DNA of 64,000 bases. Origin: Roseibium suaedae. Lineage in GTDB: Bacteria > Pseudomonadota > Alphaproteobacteria > Rhizobiales > Stappiaceae. Both the position numbers and the translations under genes were made by a program. The notes below the pieces were generated by a model. The model saw nothing but the letters and a program-made list of their open reading frames with translations. It did not search any database and was not told where the DNA came from. The stretch covers positions 1,020,710-1,084,709 of the forward strand of contig NZ_FRBW01000002.1 in NCBI RefSeq assembly GCF_900142725.1. Direction: 5' to 3'. Below are positions 24,473 to 32,964 of this stretch, piece by piece (position 1 is the stretch's first letter; the number at the start of each line of letters is the position of its first letter).

Positions 24473-25432
24473 TCAGGCCGTTTCGGACACGATGCCCGGC
24501 TGCTTGGACCAGCCTGCGTACCAGTCACGGAACAGCTTGAACTGTGCCTCGACATAGTTGCGCTGCGCATCGTTGAGGGCATCATCCTCGTTGAAATGCA
24601 GCGTGTATTCCGCATCGCCGGTCAGAACCATCAGATGCTTGTAGAAGAGGACAAGGTCCGGGCCTTCGTCGAAGGTGGACAGGACATGCAGCGCTTCGTC
24701 CAGTTCCTTTGCCTTCACACGGGCTTCCACGTGACCTGCAGCCGCAAGCTTGCACAGAGCCGTCAGATGCAGGACTTCCCTGGGCAGGGCATTGCCGATG
24801 CCGGTGATGGCACCGGTTGCACCGCAGTTGACGAAGCCATGGAAGACATTGGTGTCGACACCGATCATCAGGGTGACGTCATCACTCTGGGAGGTGATGT
24901 TTTCAGCTGCATAGCGCAGATCCGCAGCCCCGCCGAACTCCTTGAAGCCGATCAGGTTCGGATGATCCCGACGCAGTTCGAAGAAGAGATCGGCGCGGGT
25001 GGCAAAGCCATAGTAAGGGCTGTTGTAGATCACGGCCGGCAGCTTCGGCGCGGCCGACAGGATCGCCTTGAAATGGGCCTTCTGGGCGGAACTCGAAGAA
25101 CCGCGCGACAGAACGCGTGGGATGACCATGAGGCCACGCGCACCGACTTCCGCAGCGTGTGCAGCCAGAGAGACAGCGCTCTTGGTGTTGATCGCACCGG
25201 TTCCCACGACGACCGGAACGCCGGCGGCAACGAGACGGGCAACGCCTTCCTTGCGCTGGTCATCGGTCAGGAGCGGCCAGTCGCCCATGGAGCCGCAATA
25301 GACAACGGCGGACATGCCGGCCGCGATCAGTTCCTTGCCCTTCTTCACCAGGGCATCGAAGTCCGGTGTCCTGTCAGCCTTGCAGGGGGTCATCAGCGCC
25401 GGCATGCAGCCGGTGAAAGTCGTATCAGCCAT
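24473..25432 (-). CDS. DapA-family lyase/deaminase (LhpC-like)
   Basis: 319-residue TIM-barrel enzyme of the dihydrodipicolinate synthase family, which uses a Schiff-base lysine. The Lys is seen in LIGFKEFGGAADLRYAAE and the catalytic Tyr in VIYNSPYYGFATRADL. The blocks GCMPALMTPC and MSAVVYCGSMGDWPLLTDDQR match, from memory, proteins annotated as 1-pyrroline-4-hydroxy-2-carboxylate deaminase (hydroxyproline breakdown), so that activity is a reasoned guess; true lysine biosynthesis is less likely in this setting. It is the last gene of the TRAP transporter operon, 101 bp after DctM, hinting that the imported acid feeds this enzyme. Confidence 0.82.
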   Translation of the reverse strand: MADTTFTGCMPALMTPCKADRTPDFDALVKKGKELIAAGMSAVVYCGSMGDWPLLTDDQRKEGVARLVAAGVPVVVGTGAINTKSAVSLAAHAAEVGARGLMVIPRVLSRGSSSSAQKAHFKAILSAAPKLPAVIYNSPYYGFATRADLFFELRRDHPNLIGFKEFGGAADLRYAAENITSQSDDVTLMIGVDTNVFHGFVNCGATGAITGIGNALPREVLHLTALCKLAAAGHVEARVKAKELDEALHVLSTFDEGPDLVLFYKHLMVLTGDAEYTLHFNEDDALNDAQRNYVEAQFKLFRDWYAGWSKQPGIVSETA

Positions 25433-25533
25433 GTTTCAGTTCCTCAGGTTCTGAACCCGGCCAGCGCCGGGGTATTCTCAAGGTCTTGTCTGCGGCCCCG
25501 CACAGAAGGAGCCAGCGATTTCCAGAAGGGCCG

Positions 25534-26847
25534 TCAGAAGCCCACGATCTGTTCAGGCAGCCAGGTTGCGAGCTGGGGGAAGAGCGCAAGAAAGATCAGG
25601 GTCAAGAGCTGCAGCAGGATGAAGGGGACGACGCCGCGGCACATCTGGCCGTAGGTCATGTCCGGCGGGGCGATCGACTTCAGATAGAAAATCGAGGACG
25701 CCATGGGCGGGGTCAGGTAGCTGGTCTGGATGACCACGATCACCATGGTGCCGAACCACACCGGATCGATGCCGGTCTGACGAATGATGGGCGTGAAGAG
25801 CGGAACGCAGATCAGCACATTCGCCGTCCAGTCGAGCACGAAGCCCAGCAGGAACACGATCACCAGGAAGAAGATGATGATGCCCGCATCACCGAAACCT
25901 GCCGCTTCCACCGCGTTGCGGATGAGACGGGATCCACCGTTTGCAGCAAAGGTACCCATGAACATGGTGCCCGCAGCAACGATCAGGAGGATCATTGCGG
26001 AAATACGGACCGTGATCTGGAGGGATTCCCGCAGCATCGAAAAGCTGAAGCGGCCATAGGCAACACACAGGGCAAGCGCACCAACCGCACCGACGGAGGC
26101 TGCTTCCGTTGGCGAGGCAATGCCTGCCAGCAGAGACCCCAGAACCGCAAAGATCAGAGCAAAGATCGGCAAAAGCGAGGTGATGGTCAGGGTGACCTTT
26201 TCCCGGAGCGGGATCTCGTCCATCTCGGCCTGGGCTTCGGTCTTTTCCGGCGGCCAGATCAGGCCATGGACGATGATGTAGGCAATAAAGAGCACGATCA
26301 TCAGCAGCCCGGGGAACATCATGCCGGCGAGCAACTCGCCAACGGACATCTGCGCCAGCGAGGCATACATGACGGCAATTACCGACGGCGGGATCATGGT
26401 TCCAAGCGATCCGCCAGCGCAGATCGTGCCAGCGACCAGGCTGTTGGAATAGCGGAAGCGCTGCATTGCCGGGATCGCCATCATGCCGATCATGACCTCC
26501 ACAGCGCCGACCACACCGGCTGCCGCCGCAAAGACAGCGCCCATTGCAATGGTCGCCACCGCAAGCCCGCCCGGCAGACGGCCAAGCCAGAGCTGCATCA
26601 CCTTGAACAGGCGCTCGGCAATGCCGGACCGCTCAAGGATCGCTCCCATCAGGACGAACATCGGGATGGCGGCCAGAATGAAGTTGGTCGCGGCAGAATA
26701 GAAGGAGCCGTAGAGCTGGGCGAAGACATTCGGTCCGAAGGCAATCAGACCTGCTCCCGCCGAGACGATCGTCAGCGACAGGGCAATCGGAATTCCTGCC
26801 AGAACCAGCAGGAACAGAAGCGGAAACATCAAGGCTGCGACAGACAT
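25534..26847 (-). CDS. TRAP transporter large permease (DctM type)
   Basis: 437-residue membrane subunit with about twelve hydrophobic segments, which forms the sodium-coupled channel of a TRAP uptake system. Typical blocks are FLLVLAGIPIALSLTIV at the N-terminus, ICAGGSLGTMIPPSVIAVMY and the repeated TPPMASSIFYLKSIA near the C-terminus. The gene begins 4 bp after the DctQ stop, so the three TRAP genes are in one operon. Confidence 0.94.
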   Translation of the reverse strand: MSVAALMFPLLFLLVLAGIPIALSLTIVSAGAGLIAFGPNVFAQLYGSFYSAATNFILAAIPMFVLMGAILERSGIAERLFKVMQLWLGRLPGGLAVATIAMGAVFAAAAGVVGAVEVMIGMMAIPAMQRFRYSNSLVAGTICAGGSLGTMIPPSVIAVMYASLAQMSVGELLAGMMFPGLLMIVLFIAYIIVHGLIWPPEKTEAQAEMDEIPLREKVTLTITSLLPIFALIFAVLGSLLAGIASPTEAASVGAVGALALCVAYGRFSFSMLRESLQITVRISAMILLIVAAGTMFMGTFAANGGSRLIRNAVEAAGFGDAGIIIFFLVIVFLLGFVLDWTANVLICVPLFTPIIRQTGIDPVWFGTMVIVVIQTSYLTPPMASSIFYLKSIAPPDMTYGQMCRGVVPFILLQLLTLIFLALFPQLATWLPEQIVGF

Positions 26848-26851
26848 CGGA

Positions 26852-27367
26852 TCAGGCCTTCAGCTCGAAGCTGCCATTGGGCGCACCGGCAAAGGCACGC
26901 AGCCCCTGCACCGCCAGTTGAAGGGTCAATGCCGTCAGACCAAGAGCCAAAAGGCCGTAGAAGGGCCAGACAAGCGGCGCCCAGGGGCTGACCATCTCGA
27001 CCTCGGAGGTCTCGAACGCCCGCCACGCGCGCTTGATCGCGAACCAGGCAAGACCGCCATAGATCGGAGTCAGCAGGCACACGAACACCAATCCCTCGAT
27101 CCATTCGCGAAGACGGAGAGGCATTTTCTGAGCAAGGAAATCAATCCGCACATGAGCATCTTCGCGCAGTGCATAGGCAGCCCCCAGCACGAACAGCGTG
27201 CCGGTACACATGTAGGAGATATCGAAGGCCCAGATGGTCGGCGCGTTAAAGACATAACGCGCCGCCACTTCGTAGATCATGGAGGCGACCAGGACGAGCG
27301 TCACAGCCTCCGCAATGCGCGACAGGATTTTTGAAATCATATCGATCGCGTTGAAAAGACCCGTCAT
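26852..27367 (-). CDS. TRAP transporter small permease (DctQ type)
   Basis: 171-residue membrane subunit with four helices, the partner of DctM. The block RYVFNAPTIWAFDISYMCTG (helix 2 region) is typical of DctQ. The start at MTGLFNAIDM is chosen because AGGGGG lies 6 nt upstream; an earlier GTG-ATG pair overlapping the DctP stop is possible and would add seven residues. Confidence 0.9.
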   Translation of the reverse strand: MTGLFNAIDMISKILSRIAEAVTLVLVASMIYEVAARYVFNAPTIWAFDISYMCTGTLFVLGAAYALREDAHVRIDFLAQKMPLRLREWIEGLVFVCLLTPIYGGLAWFAIKRAWRAFETSEVEMVSPWAPLVWPFYGLLALGLTALTLQLAVQGLRAFAGAPNGSFELKA

Positions 27368-27384
27368 CCCGATCCCCCTTCCCA

Positions 27385-28446
27385 TCACTTGCCGTTGCGG
27401 ATGAGGTAGCTGCTTTCAGAGGACCAGCTGTCCATGAAAGCCATGTAGTTGGCCAGAAGATCCGCCATTTCCGGCTTGCCTTCCGCCTTCTGGGCTTCGG
27501 CCTTCTTGGAGATCCAGTCCTTGCCGGCGTCGGAAAGCTGCTTGATGAACTCCGGCTCCAGCGTGATGATCTCGTTCTTGCCCTTGCGATAGGTCTCGAG
27601 AGCCTTCACGTCGGCGCTGTAGAAGTGGATCAGGCCTTCCATGGTCGTCACTTCGGCTGCCTTTTCGATCAAGGGCTTCAGGTCGTCCGGCACAGCATCC
27701 CAGGTTTCCTGCTTCAGAACCACTTCCCACAGGAAGGTCGGCTGGTGGACGCCCGGAACGATGATGTACTTGGCAGCTTCATGGAAGCCTTCCGGCAGGT
27801 TTGCGGAGGGCGGGCCCCACTCGATCAGGTCAACGCCCTTGCGCTGCAGCAGGGTGTAGATTTCCCCCGGCGGCACGACGGTCGGCACAGCACCGAAATA
27901 TTCCTTCATCACTTCAGCCCATGGGCCGGACGTGCGGTACTTGAGGCCCTTGAGGTCCTCGGCCTTGGTCACCGGCACGTTGGAATGCGCCATGATTTCG
28001 GAGGAACCGATGCCGACGACAAGGCTCTTGAAGCCTTCCTTGGCGCGGAAGTCGTAAAGGGCTTCCTTGCCGCCATCCTCATAGATCCAGGTGATGAAGG
28101 CCTCAGGACCCATACCGCCCGGGAAGCCCGCGAAGATCGCGTTTTCCGGATCCTGGTTCACCCGGTAGCTCGGGGTGGAGTGACCTGCCTGAATGACACC
28201 GTCCTTGACGCCGTCATAGACCTGCAGCGCAGGAACCAGCACGCCGGCCCCGAAAGGCTCGATCTCGACGCGGCCGCTGGTCATCAGCTTCACGTTGTCA
28301 GCGAAACGCTCAAGGAAGTTCACATAGAAGGGCGAGCCTTCCGGAACCGAAGTCGGAACCTGCCAGGTAATTTCCTGCGCCATTGCCGGCGCCGTCACGG
28401 CCAGCAGGGAGACCGCAAGTCCCCAAGCTTTCAAACGATCAAACAT
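27385..28446 (-). CDS. TRAP transporter substrate-binding protein (DctP type)
   Basis: 353-residue periplasmic binding protein. The signal peptide is FDRLKAWGLAVSLLAVTAPA with cleavage after AMA, before QEITWQVP. Typical DctP features are the VKLMTSGRVEIEPFGAG block near residue 60, AEDLKGLKYRTSGPWAEVM, and the LLQRKGVDLIEWGPP region around the carboxylate-binding site. ATG at 28446 is preferred over the GTG just before it because GGAG is 7 nt away. It heads the operon DctP-DctQ-DctM-DapA-like. The ligand is not visible; a carboxylate such as a hydroxyproline- or sugar-acid-like compound fits the downstream enzyme. Confidence 0.92.
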   Translation of the reverse strand: MFDRLKAWGLAVSLLAVTAPAMAQEITWQVPTSVPEGSPFYVNFLERFADNVKLMTSGRVEIEPFGAGVLVPALQVYDGVKDGVIQAGHSTPSYRVNQDPENAIFAGFPGGMGPEAFITWIYEDGGKEALYDFRAKEGFKSLVVGIGSSEIMAHSNVPVTKAEDLKGLKYRTSGPWAEVMKEYFGAVPTVVPPGEIYTLLQRKGVDLIEWGPPSANLPEGFHEAAKYIIVPGVHQPTFLWEVVLKQETWDAVPDDLKPLIEKAAEVTTMEGLIHFYSADVKALETYRKGKNEIITLEPEFIKQLSDAGKDWISKKAEAQKAEGKPEMADLLANYMAFMDSWSSESSYLIRNGK

Positions 28447-28563
28447 CACAAGTCTCCTGTTGATGCACAGGGCGCTGCGCCCTCAGTCTGGAAAGGGTTC
28501 CGTTCGCCTTCTCAAGCCGCCGGAACTTCGTATTGAGGGCACGCTACGGCAAAATATATTTCT

Positions 28564-28571
28564 TGTCGACA
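28564..28571. promoter_or_regulatory. Short palindrome upstream of the TRAP operon
   Basis: TGTCGACA is a perfect 8-bp palindrome in the AT-rich 226-bp gap between the GntR-type gene and DctP. It could be an operator for that regulator. It is short and may be chance. Confidence 0.25.
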
Positions 28572-28672
28572 CATAAAATACAAAAACGAGGACCAACAAA
28601 AGGCCCCCTCATCCAACCCATTGGAATGAGCCGGATTCCCAGGTTCCCTGCTGTGAAAAAGATCGGCGCGCC

Positions 28673-29398
28673 CTAGAAAGCGATGTCGCCGTTCAGCCTG
28701 CGGTCGTCGACGATGTAGCTCTGGATCTGCCGGACGATCTGGTCCGCGTGCTGCTTGGCGATCCGGTCTGCCGTCTCTACATCCCGCGCCTCGATGGCGC
28801 AGACCATCTTCTCGTGCTCGTCCAGATAGACCTGGGGCAGTTCGTCGTTGAAGGAGGAATAGTAGAAACGCAGCAGCCTGCGCCCTTCATCGAGCAGCCG
28901 GTCGAAGAGCTCAATGTAGTACCGGTTCTTGCCCGCCCGGGCGATCATCGAATGGAAGTGCCGGTTGACCTCGATCATCCGGGAGACATCCTTCGCCGCC
29001 ACCGCTTCGGCATAATCCGTCTGGAACTTCCGGATCCGGACCACTTCCGCGTCCGTCCTGTTCTGGGCCGCCAGACGGGTGGTCACCCGGTACATCAGGG
29101 TCAGGGCATCATAGAAGCTGGGAAGTTCAAGGAAATCCAGCGGGGCAACAATCGTCGACCTGTTTGGCAAGGTGACGACGAGACCATCATTGGCAAGCTT
29201 GATCAGAGCCTCGCGGATCGGCGTGCGGGACATGCCGAACCGGGTTGAAAGCTCGGTCTCATCCACCGGACTGCCCGGACGCAGCTTCAGCTCCAGAATT
29301 TCCTGCTTCAAGGTGTCGTAAGCGGTCGAAACACCATGCCCGCGCCGGGGTTTTGCCCCTGCAGCCTCCACCGCATTGCCCTTGCTGTCCGCGTCCAT
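28673..29398 (-). CDS. GntR family regulator, FadR/FCD subfamily
   Basis: 241-residue regulator. The winged helix is at residues 25-90 (YDTLKQEILELKLRPGSPV, ETELSTRFGMSRTPIREALI, the GntR signature). The C-terminal FCD domain carries the metal-binding His residues in NRHFHSMI, DEHEKMV and AKQHADQI, so it should bind a small carboxylate with a metal ion. It lies upstream of the TRAP operon on the same strand, and probably controls it in response to the imported acid or a product of it; the link is inferred from position. Confidence 0.92.
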   Translation of the reverse strand: MDADSKGNAVEAAGAKPRRGHGVSTAYDTLKQEILELKLRPGSPVDETELSTRFGMSRTPIREALIKLANDGLVVTLPNRSTIVAPLDFLELPSFYDALTLMYRVTTRLAAQNRTDAEVVRIRKFQTDYAEAVAAKDVSRMIEVNRHFHSMIARAGKNRYYIELFDRLLDEGRRLLRFYYSSFNDELPQVYLDEHEKMVCAIEARDVETADRIAKQHADQIVRQIQSYIVDDRRLNGDIAF

Positions 29399-29550
29399 TG
29401 CTCATGTCCAATTGCCGGAAGTTCCTTGACCAAAGACCAGAGCAAGGAATTTCCGCTCTGTCGACGCCTTAACAGACCAGAGTGGCAAAAGATCACAGTT
29501 TGCTTTGCAACAAGCCCGGCAATTGAGCAGCAGGACGCGGCAGACAAGCA

Positions 29551-29591
29551 ATATAAAGAAAAACTGCGCCATCCCGGATGGGACGGCGCAG
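29551..29591 (-). terminator. Intrinsic terminator of the Liv-type operon
   Basis: Arms CTGCGCC and GGCGCAG plus inner TCCC/GGGA form an 11-bp stem with one mismatch and a 4-nt loop. On the minus strand it is followed by TTTTTCTTTATATT. It closes the ABC operon 30 bp after the last stop codon. Confidence 0.85.
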
Positions 29592-29620
29592 CCAGAAGTC
29601 AGTCCAGCAGGTTCAAAGGG

Positions 29621-30319
29621 TCAGTGACCAACACCGAGATAGAGCTCGGCTGCCCGCTCGTCGGCCAGCAGTGTCCTGGCCTCTCCCTCAAGCGCCACCT
29701 TGCCGCCATCCATGATCGCGCCCCGGTGGGAGATCTCCAGAGCCTGACGTGCCCGCTGCTCGATCAAGAGCACGGCGGTGCCGGTTCCGGCCAGCGCCTT
29801 GATCCGGCTGAAGCTCTCGTCCGCCATGATCGGGGACAAGGCTGCCGTCGGCTCATCCAGAACGATCACCGGAGGCTTGGTCATCAGGGCACGGGCAAAG
29901 GCCAGCTGCTGCCGTTCACCGCCCGACAGGCTGCCGGCGCGGGAGCGGCGGCGACCCGCAAGAGCCGGAAAGAGATCGAACATTTCGGCCATGCGGGCCT
30001 TCCTGTCCTTCACCCCTTCAACCACTTCCAGGTTCTCGACAATCGTCAGGCTGCTGAAGACATTCGCTGTCTGTGGCACATAGCCGATGCCCGTCCGGGC
30101 GCGGCGTTCGGCCGGGACTTTGGTGATGTCCTCACCGGACAGAAGCACCCTGCCCCCAACTCGGGGAAGCAGTCCGACCACAGCCTTGGCCAGGGTCGAC
30201 TTGCCCGCGCCATTGGTGCCCGCAACAGTCAGGATCTCACCGGCCTCAAGAGTCAGGTCGATCCCCTTGAGGATGTCGACCTCGCCATAGCCGCCGGTCA
30301 TGTTTTCAATCTTGAGCAT
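29621..30319 (-). CDS. Branched-chain amino acid-type ABC ATPase (LivF type)
   Basis: 232-residue ATPase. Walker A is AGTNGAGKST, signature LSGGERQQLAFARAL, Walker B VIVLDEPTAALSP. The compact length and the RRARTGIGYVPQTANVF block are typical of LivF proteins. Its start codon overlaps the stop region of the LivG-type gene, so both ATPases are made together. It drives the LivH/LivM-type permease encoded upstream in the operon. Confidence 0.93.
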   Translation of the reverse strand: MLKIENMTGGYGEVDILKGIDLTLEAGEILTVAGTNGAGKSTLAKAVVGLLPRVGGRVLLSGEDITKVPAERRARTGIGYVPQTANVFSSLTIVENLEVVEGVKDRKARMAEMFDLFPALAGRRRSRAGSLSGGERQQLAFARALMTKPPVIVLDEPTAALSPIMADESFSRIKALAGTGTAVLLIEQRARQALEISHRGAIMDGGKVALEGEARTLLADERAAELYLGVGH

Positions 30320-31080
30320 CAGGTGACACCCCCACCGATATAAGCTTCGCGAACCACCGGATCAGACAGAACCGCTGCAGGATCGCCCGAGGAGATCAGA
30401 CGTCCCCGGTCCATCACATACATCTTGTGAACCAGCTTGCTGAGCGCACCCAGGTCATGCTCGATGATCAGGAAACCGATGCCCCGGGCATTCAGCTCCC
30501 GGATCTTTTCGGAGAGCTCGCCAATCAGAACCGGGTTCACACCGGCAAATGGTTCGTCCAGCATGATCAGCTTTGCACCGGTCATCAGCGCACGGCCCAG
30601 CTCCAGCAGCTTCTTCTGCCCGCCGGAGAGACTGCCGGAGGGCACATCCGCCACAGCGCTAAGCTTCAGAAAAGCGATGGTCTCTTCCACCTTGGCAGCG
30701 CTTTCCACTTCCTGACGCGCCACCTGGCCCGGCCGGAAGAAGGTGTTGAGCAGGTTCTCGCCCAGCTGATCGGGAACAGCGGCCATGAGGTTCTCTCGAA
30801 CGGTCATGTGGCTGAACTCGCGCGGCACCTGGAAGGTGCGCACCAGACCGGCTTGGGCCCGGACCGTTGCCGAAGCCGCGCCCAGTTCCTTGCCCTGGAA
30901 GGTCACGCTGCCGCTGTTGCCGTCCAGAAAGCCGGTAACCAGCGAGAACAGCGTGGACTTGCCCGCGCCATTGGGACCGATCACGCCGATGATGTCATTG
31001 TCTTCCATGGTGATCGACACATCATCGACCACCCGGAGCCCACCATAGGCTTTCGTCATGTTCTTGATTTCGAGGGTCAT
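30319..31080 (-). CDS. Branched-chain amino acid-type ABC ATPase (LivG type)
   Basis: 253-residue ATPase. Walker A is GPNGAGKST, signature LSGGQKKLLELGRAL, Walker B LIMLDEPFAGVNP, H-loop FLIIEHDLGAL. The block TFQVPREFSHMTVRENLM is typical of LivG. It overlaps the LivM-type gene upstream by 4 bp and abuts the LivF-type gene. Confidence 0.93.
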   Translation of the reverse strand: MTLEIKNMTKAYGGLRVVDDVSITMEDNDIIGVIGPNGAGKSTLFSLVTGFLDGNSGSVTFQGKELGAASATVRAQAGLVRTFQVPREFSHMTVRENLMAAVPDQLGENLLNTFFRPGQVARQEVESAAKVEETIAFLKLSAVADVPSGSLSGGQKKLLELGRALMTGAKLIMLDEPFAGVNPVLIGELSEKIRELNARGIGFLIIEHDLGALSKLVHKMYVMDRGRLISSGDPAAVLSDPVVREAYIGGGVT

Positions 31081-31961
31081 CGCTTCGTGTAATCTCCCAT
31101 CAGGCCCTGAGGCCGGTAGATCGTGAAGAGCATGAGCGCGAGACCGATCACGCCGAGACGGATACTCGCCATGGCCACTTCCGGAATGAAGGGTGCCACG
31201 TCCCGCAGGAACCGCGAACCTTCAAGGAAGGTCATCAGAATGATCACGCCCGCGACCGTCCCGGAAATGCGCCCCACCCCGCCCATGATGATCGCCATCC
31301 AGATCTGGAAGGTGATGAAGGGGATGAACTGATCCGGCGAGATATAGCCGATGTAATGGGCATAGAGACCGCCAGCCACACCTGCGAGCAGCGAGCCGAG
31401 CAGCAGCACCTGCATCTTGAAGCCTGCCGGCTCCTTGCCGAGGGAGCGGACAGCTTCCTCATTGTCGCGGATGGCCTCGATCATCCGGCCGAACGGCGAC
31501 TTGACGATGCGGCGCATGGCAAGGATGGCGAGAAGACAAAGGACCATCACGAGGCCGAACATCAGCATGCTCTGCATCTGGCTGGACACGCCCGGGAAGA
31601 TCCGCGGAATGCCGGGAATGCCCTGCACGCCCTTGGTCAGCCAGCCTTCGGACGTCACCACAAGCCGGACGATCTCGGAAAAGCCGAGCGAGGCAATCGC
31701 GAAATAGTCCTCCCGCAAGCGGATGCTCACCACCCCGAGAGGCCAGGCCGCAAGCATGGCGGCAAATCCACCGGCTGCCAGAGACAAGGCAACCGGAACC
31801 CCATTGGTGGCCAGCAGCGCGCTGGTGTAGGCGCCGATACAGAAGAAGCCGACATGGCCGAAGTTGATCAGCCCGGTCATGCCGAACTGGAGATTTAGCC
31901 CGAGAGCGAGAAGGAGATAGATCCCGGCGAAGATGCCGATGGCAATCAGATAGGCTTCCAT
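31077..31961 (-). CDS. Branched-chain amino acid-type ABC permease (LivM type)
   Basis: 294-residue membrane protein with eight to ten hydrophobic segments. The blocks LQFGMTGLINFGHVGFFCIGAYTSA (start of family signature GLxNFGHxxFxxxGAY) and RLREDYFAIASLGFSEI identify LivM. Its start is 1 bp from the end of the LivH-type gene, and it forms the pore with that subunit. Confidence 0.93.
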   Translation of the reverse strand: MEAYLIAIGIFAGIYLLLALGLNLQFGMTGLINFGHVGFFCIGAYTSALLATNGVPVALSLAAGGFAAMLAAWPLGVVSIRLREDYFAIASLGFSEIVRLVVTSEGWLTKGVQGIPGIPRIFPGVSSQMQSMLMFGLVMVLCLLAILAMRRIVKSPFGRMIEAIRDNEEAVRSLGKEPAGFKMQVLLLGSLLAGVAGGLYAHYIGYISPDQFIPFITFQIWMAIIMGGVGRISGTVAGVIILMTFLEGSRFLRDVAPFIPEVAMASIRLGVIGLALMLFTIYRPQGLMGDYTKR

Positions 31962-31962
31962 A

Positions 31963-32829
31963 TCAGCGCACCCCTTCCGAACGTCCGAACAACCCCTTCG
32001 GCCGGATCAGCAGCACCAGGAGAAGCACGATGAATGAGACAGCGATCTTGTAAGTGAAGCCGACAAACGGCGTTGCCAACTCCTGTGCGACCCCGATCAG
32101 CAGACCGCCGACGATGGCTCCGATTGGATGACCGATCCCGCCGAGAACGGCAGCGGCAAAGGCAGGCAGCAGCATTTCCCAGCCGCTTTCCGGAGAGACC
32201 ACCGTCTTCATGCCCAGAATGATGCCGGCAATGGCAGAGACAGCCCCCGCGATGGACCAAAGCGCCAGCATGACGGGACGCGGGGAAATGCCCGAGACCT
32301 TGGCCAGCAGCGGATTGTCGGCAACCGCCCGCATCCGCCGTCCGATCGGTGTCAGGTGCAGGATGATGAAGACAACGGCGAGCGTCGAGATCGCCACAGC
32401 CGCGAACTTCAGATCATTCGGCTGGATACGGATGCCTGCAAACTTGATCGGGCGGACAATATCGAGCTGGAAGACATTCTGGTCATGTCCGAAGACCAGA
32501 CCGATGATCGCCCGGATGAAGAAGGCCAGACCGATGGACGCCAGCAGCGACGAGATCGGCGAACGGCCCTGCAGCGGCCGGAAGACCAGAAGATAGGACA
32601 CGACCGAGGCCAGAGCCCCTGCCGCAAGCCCGATCAGGCTGCCAAGAATGACCGATCCGGTAAAGGCACTGCCAACCAGAGCGCCATAGGCGCCAAGTGT
32701 CATGGTGTCGCCTGTTGCCGCATTGGAAAACCGGGCAATTCCAAAGACCAGCGTAACCGCAAGCCCCGCCAGGCCGATGATGAGTCCGGACATCAATCCG
32801 GAAAAGAGTAGTTCTGCAAAGCCTGTCAT
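31963..32829 (-). CDS. Branched-chain amino acid-type ABC permease (LivH type)
   Basis: 288-residue membrane protein with about eight helices. IGLAGLAVTLVFGIARFSNA near the N-terminus and RRMRAVADNPLLAKVSGIS in the cytoplasmic loop are LivH marks. The start at MTGFAELLFSGLMSG is chosen because translation from further upstream would add a soluble, unlike tail of 43 residues; the ribosome-binding site is weak. Confidence 0.9.
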   Translation of the reverse strand: MTGFAELLFSGLMSGLIIGLAGLAVTLVFGIARFSNAATGDTMTLGAYGALVGSAFTGSVILGSLIGLAAGALASVVSYLLVFRPLQGRSPISSLLASIGLAFFIRAIIGLVFGHDQNVFQLDIVRPIKFAGIRIQPNDLKFAAVAISTLAVVFIILHLTPIGRRMRAVADNPLLAKVSGISPRPVMLALWSIAGAVSAIAGIILGMKTVVSPESGWEMLLPAFAAAVLGGIGHPIGAIVGGLLIGVAQELATPFVGFTYKIAVSFIVLLLVLLIRPKGLFGRSEGVR

Positions 32830-32964
32830 TGAGTTTGCTCGGATATCTTCTGACTGTTGGTCGGCGGACGGCCGGCTGAAAGGCGAAAGAGCCTGCCGGA
32901 CAATGCCCTTTCGCACCTCCCGTGCGGGTGTAATGCCGGGACCCGAAGGCCCCGGCACATGTCG

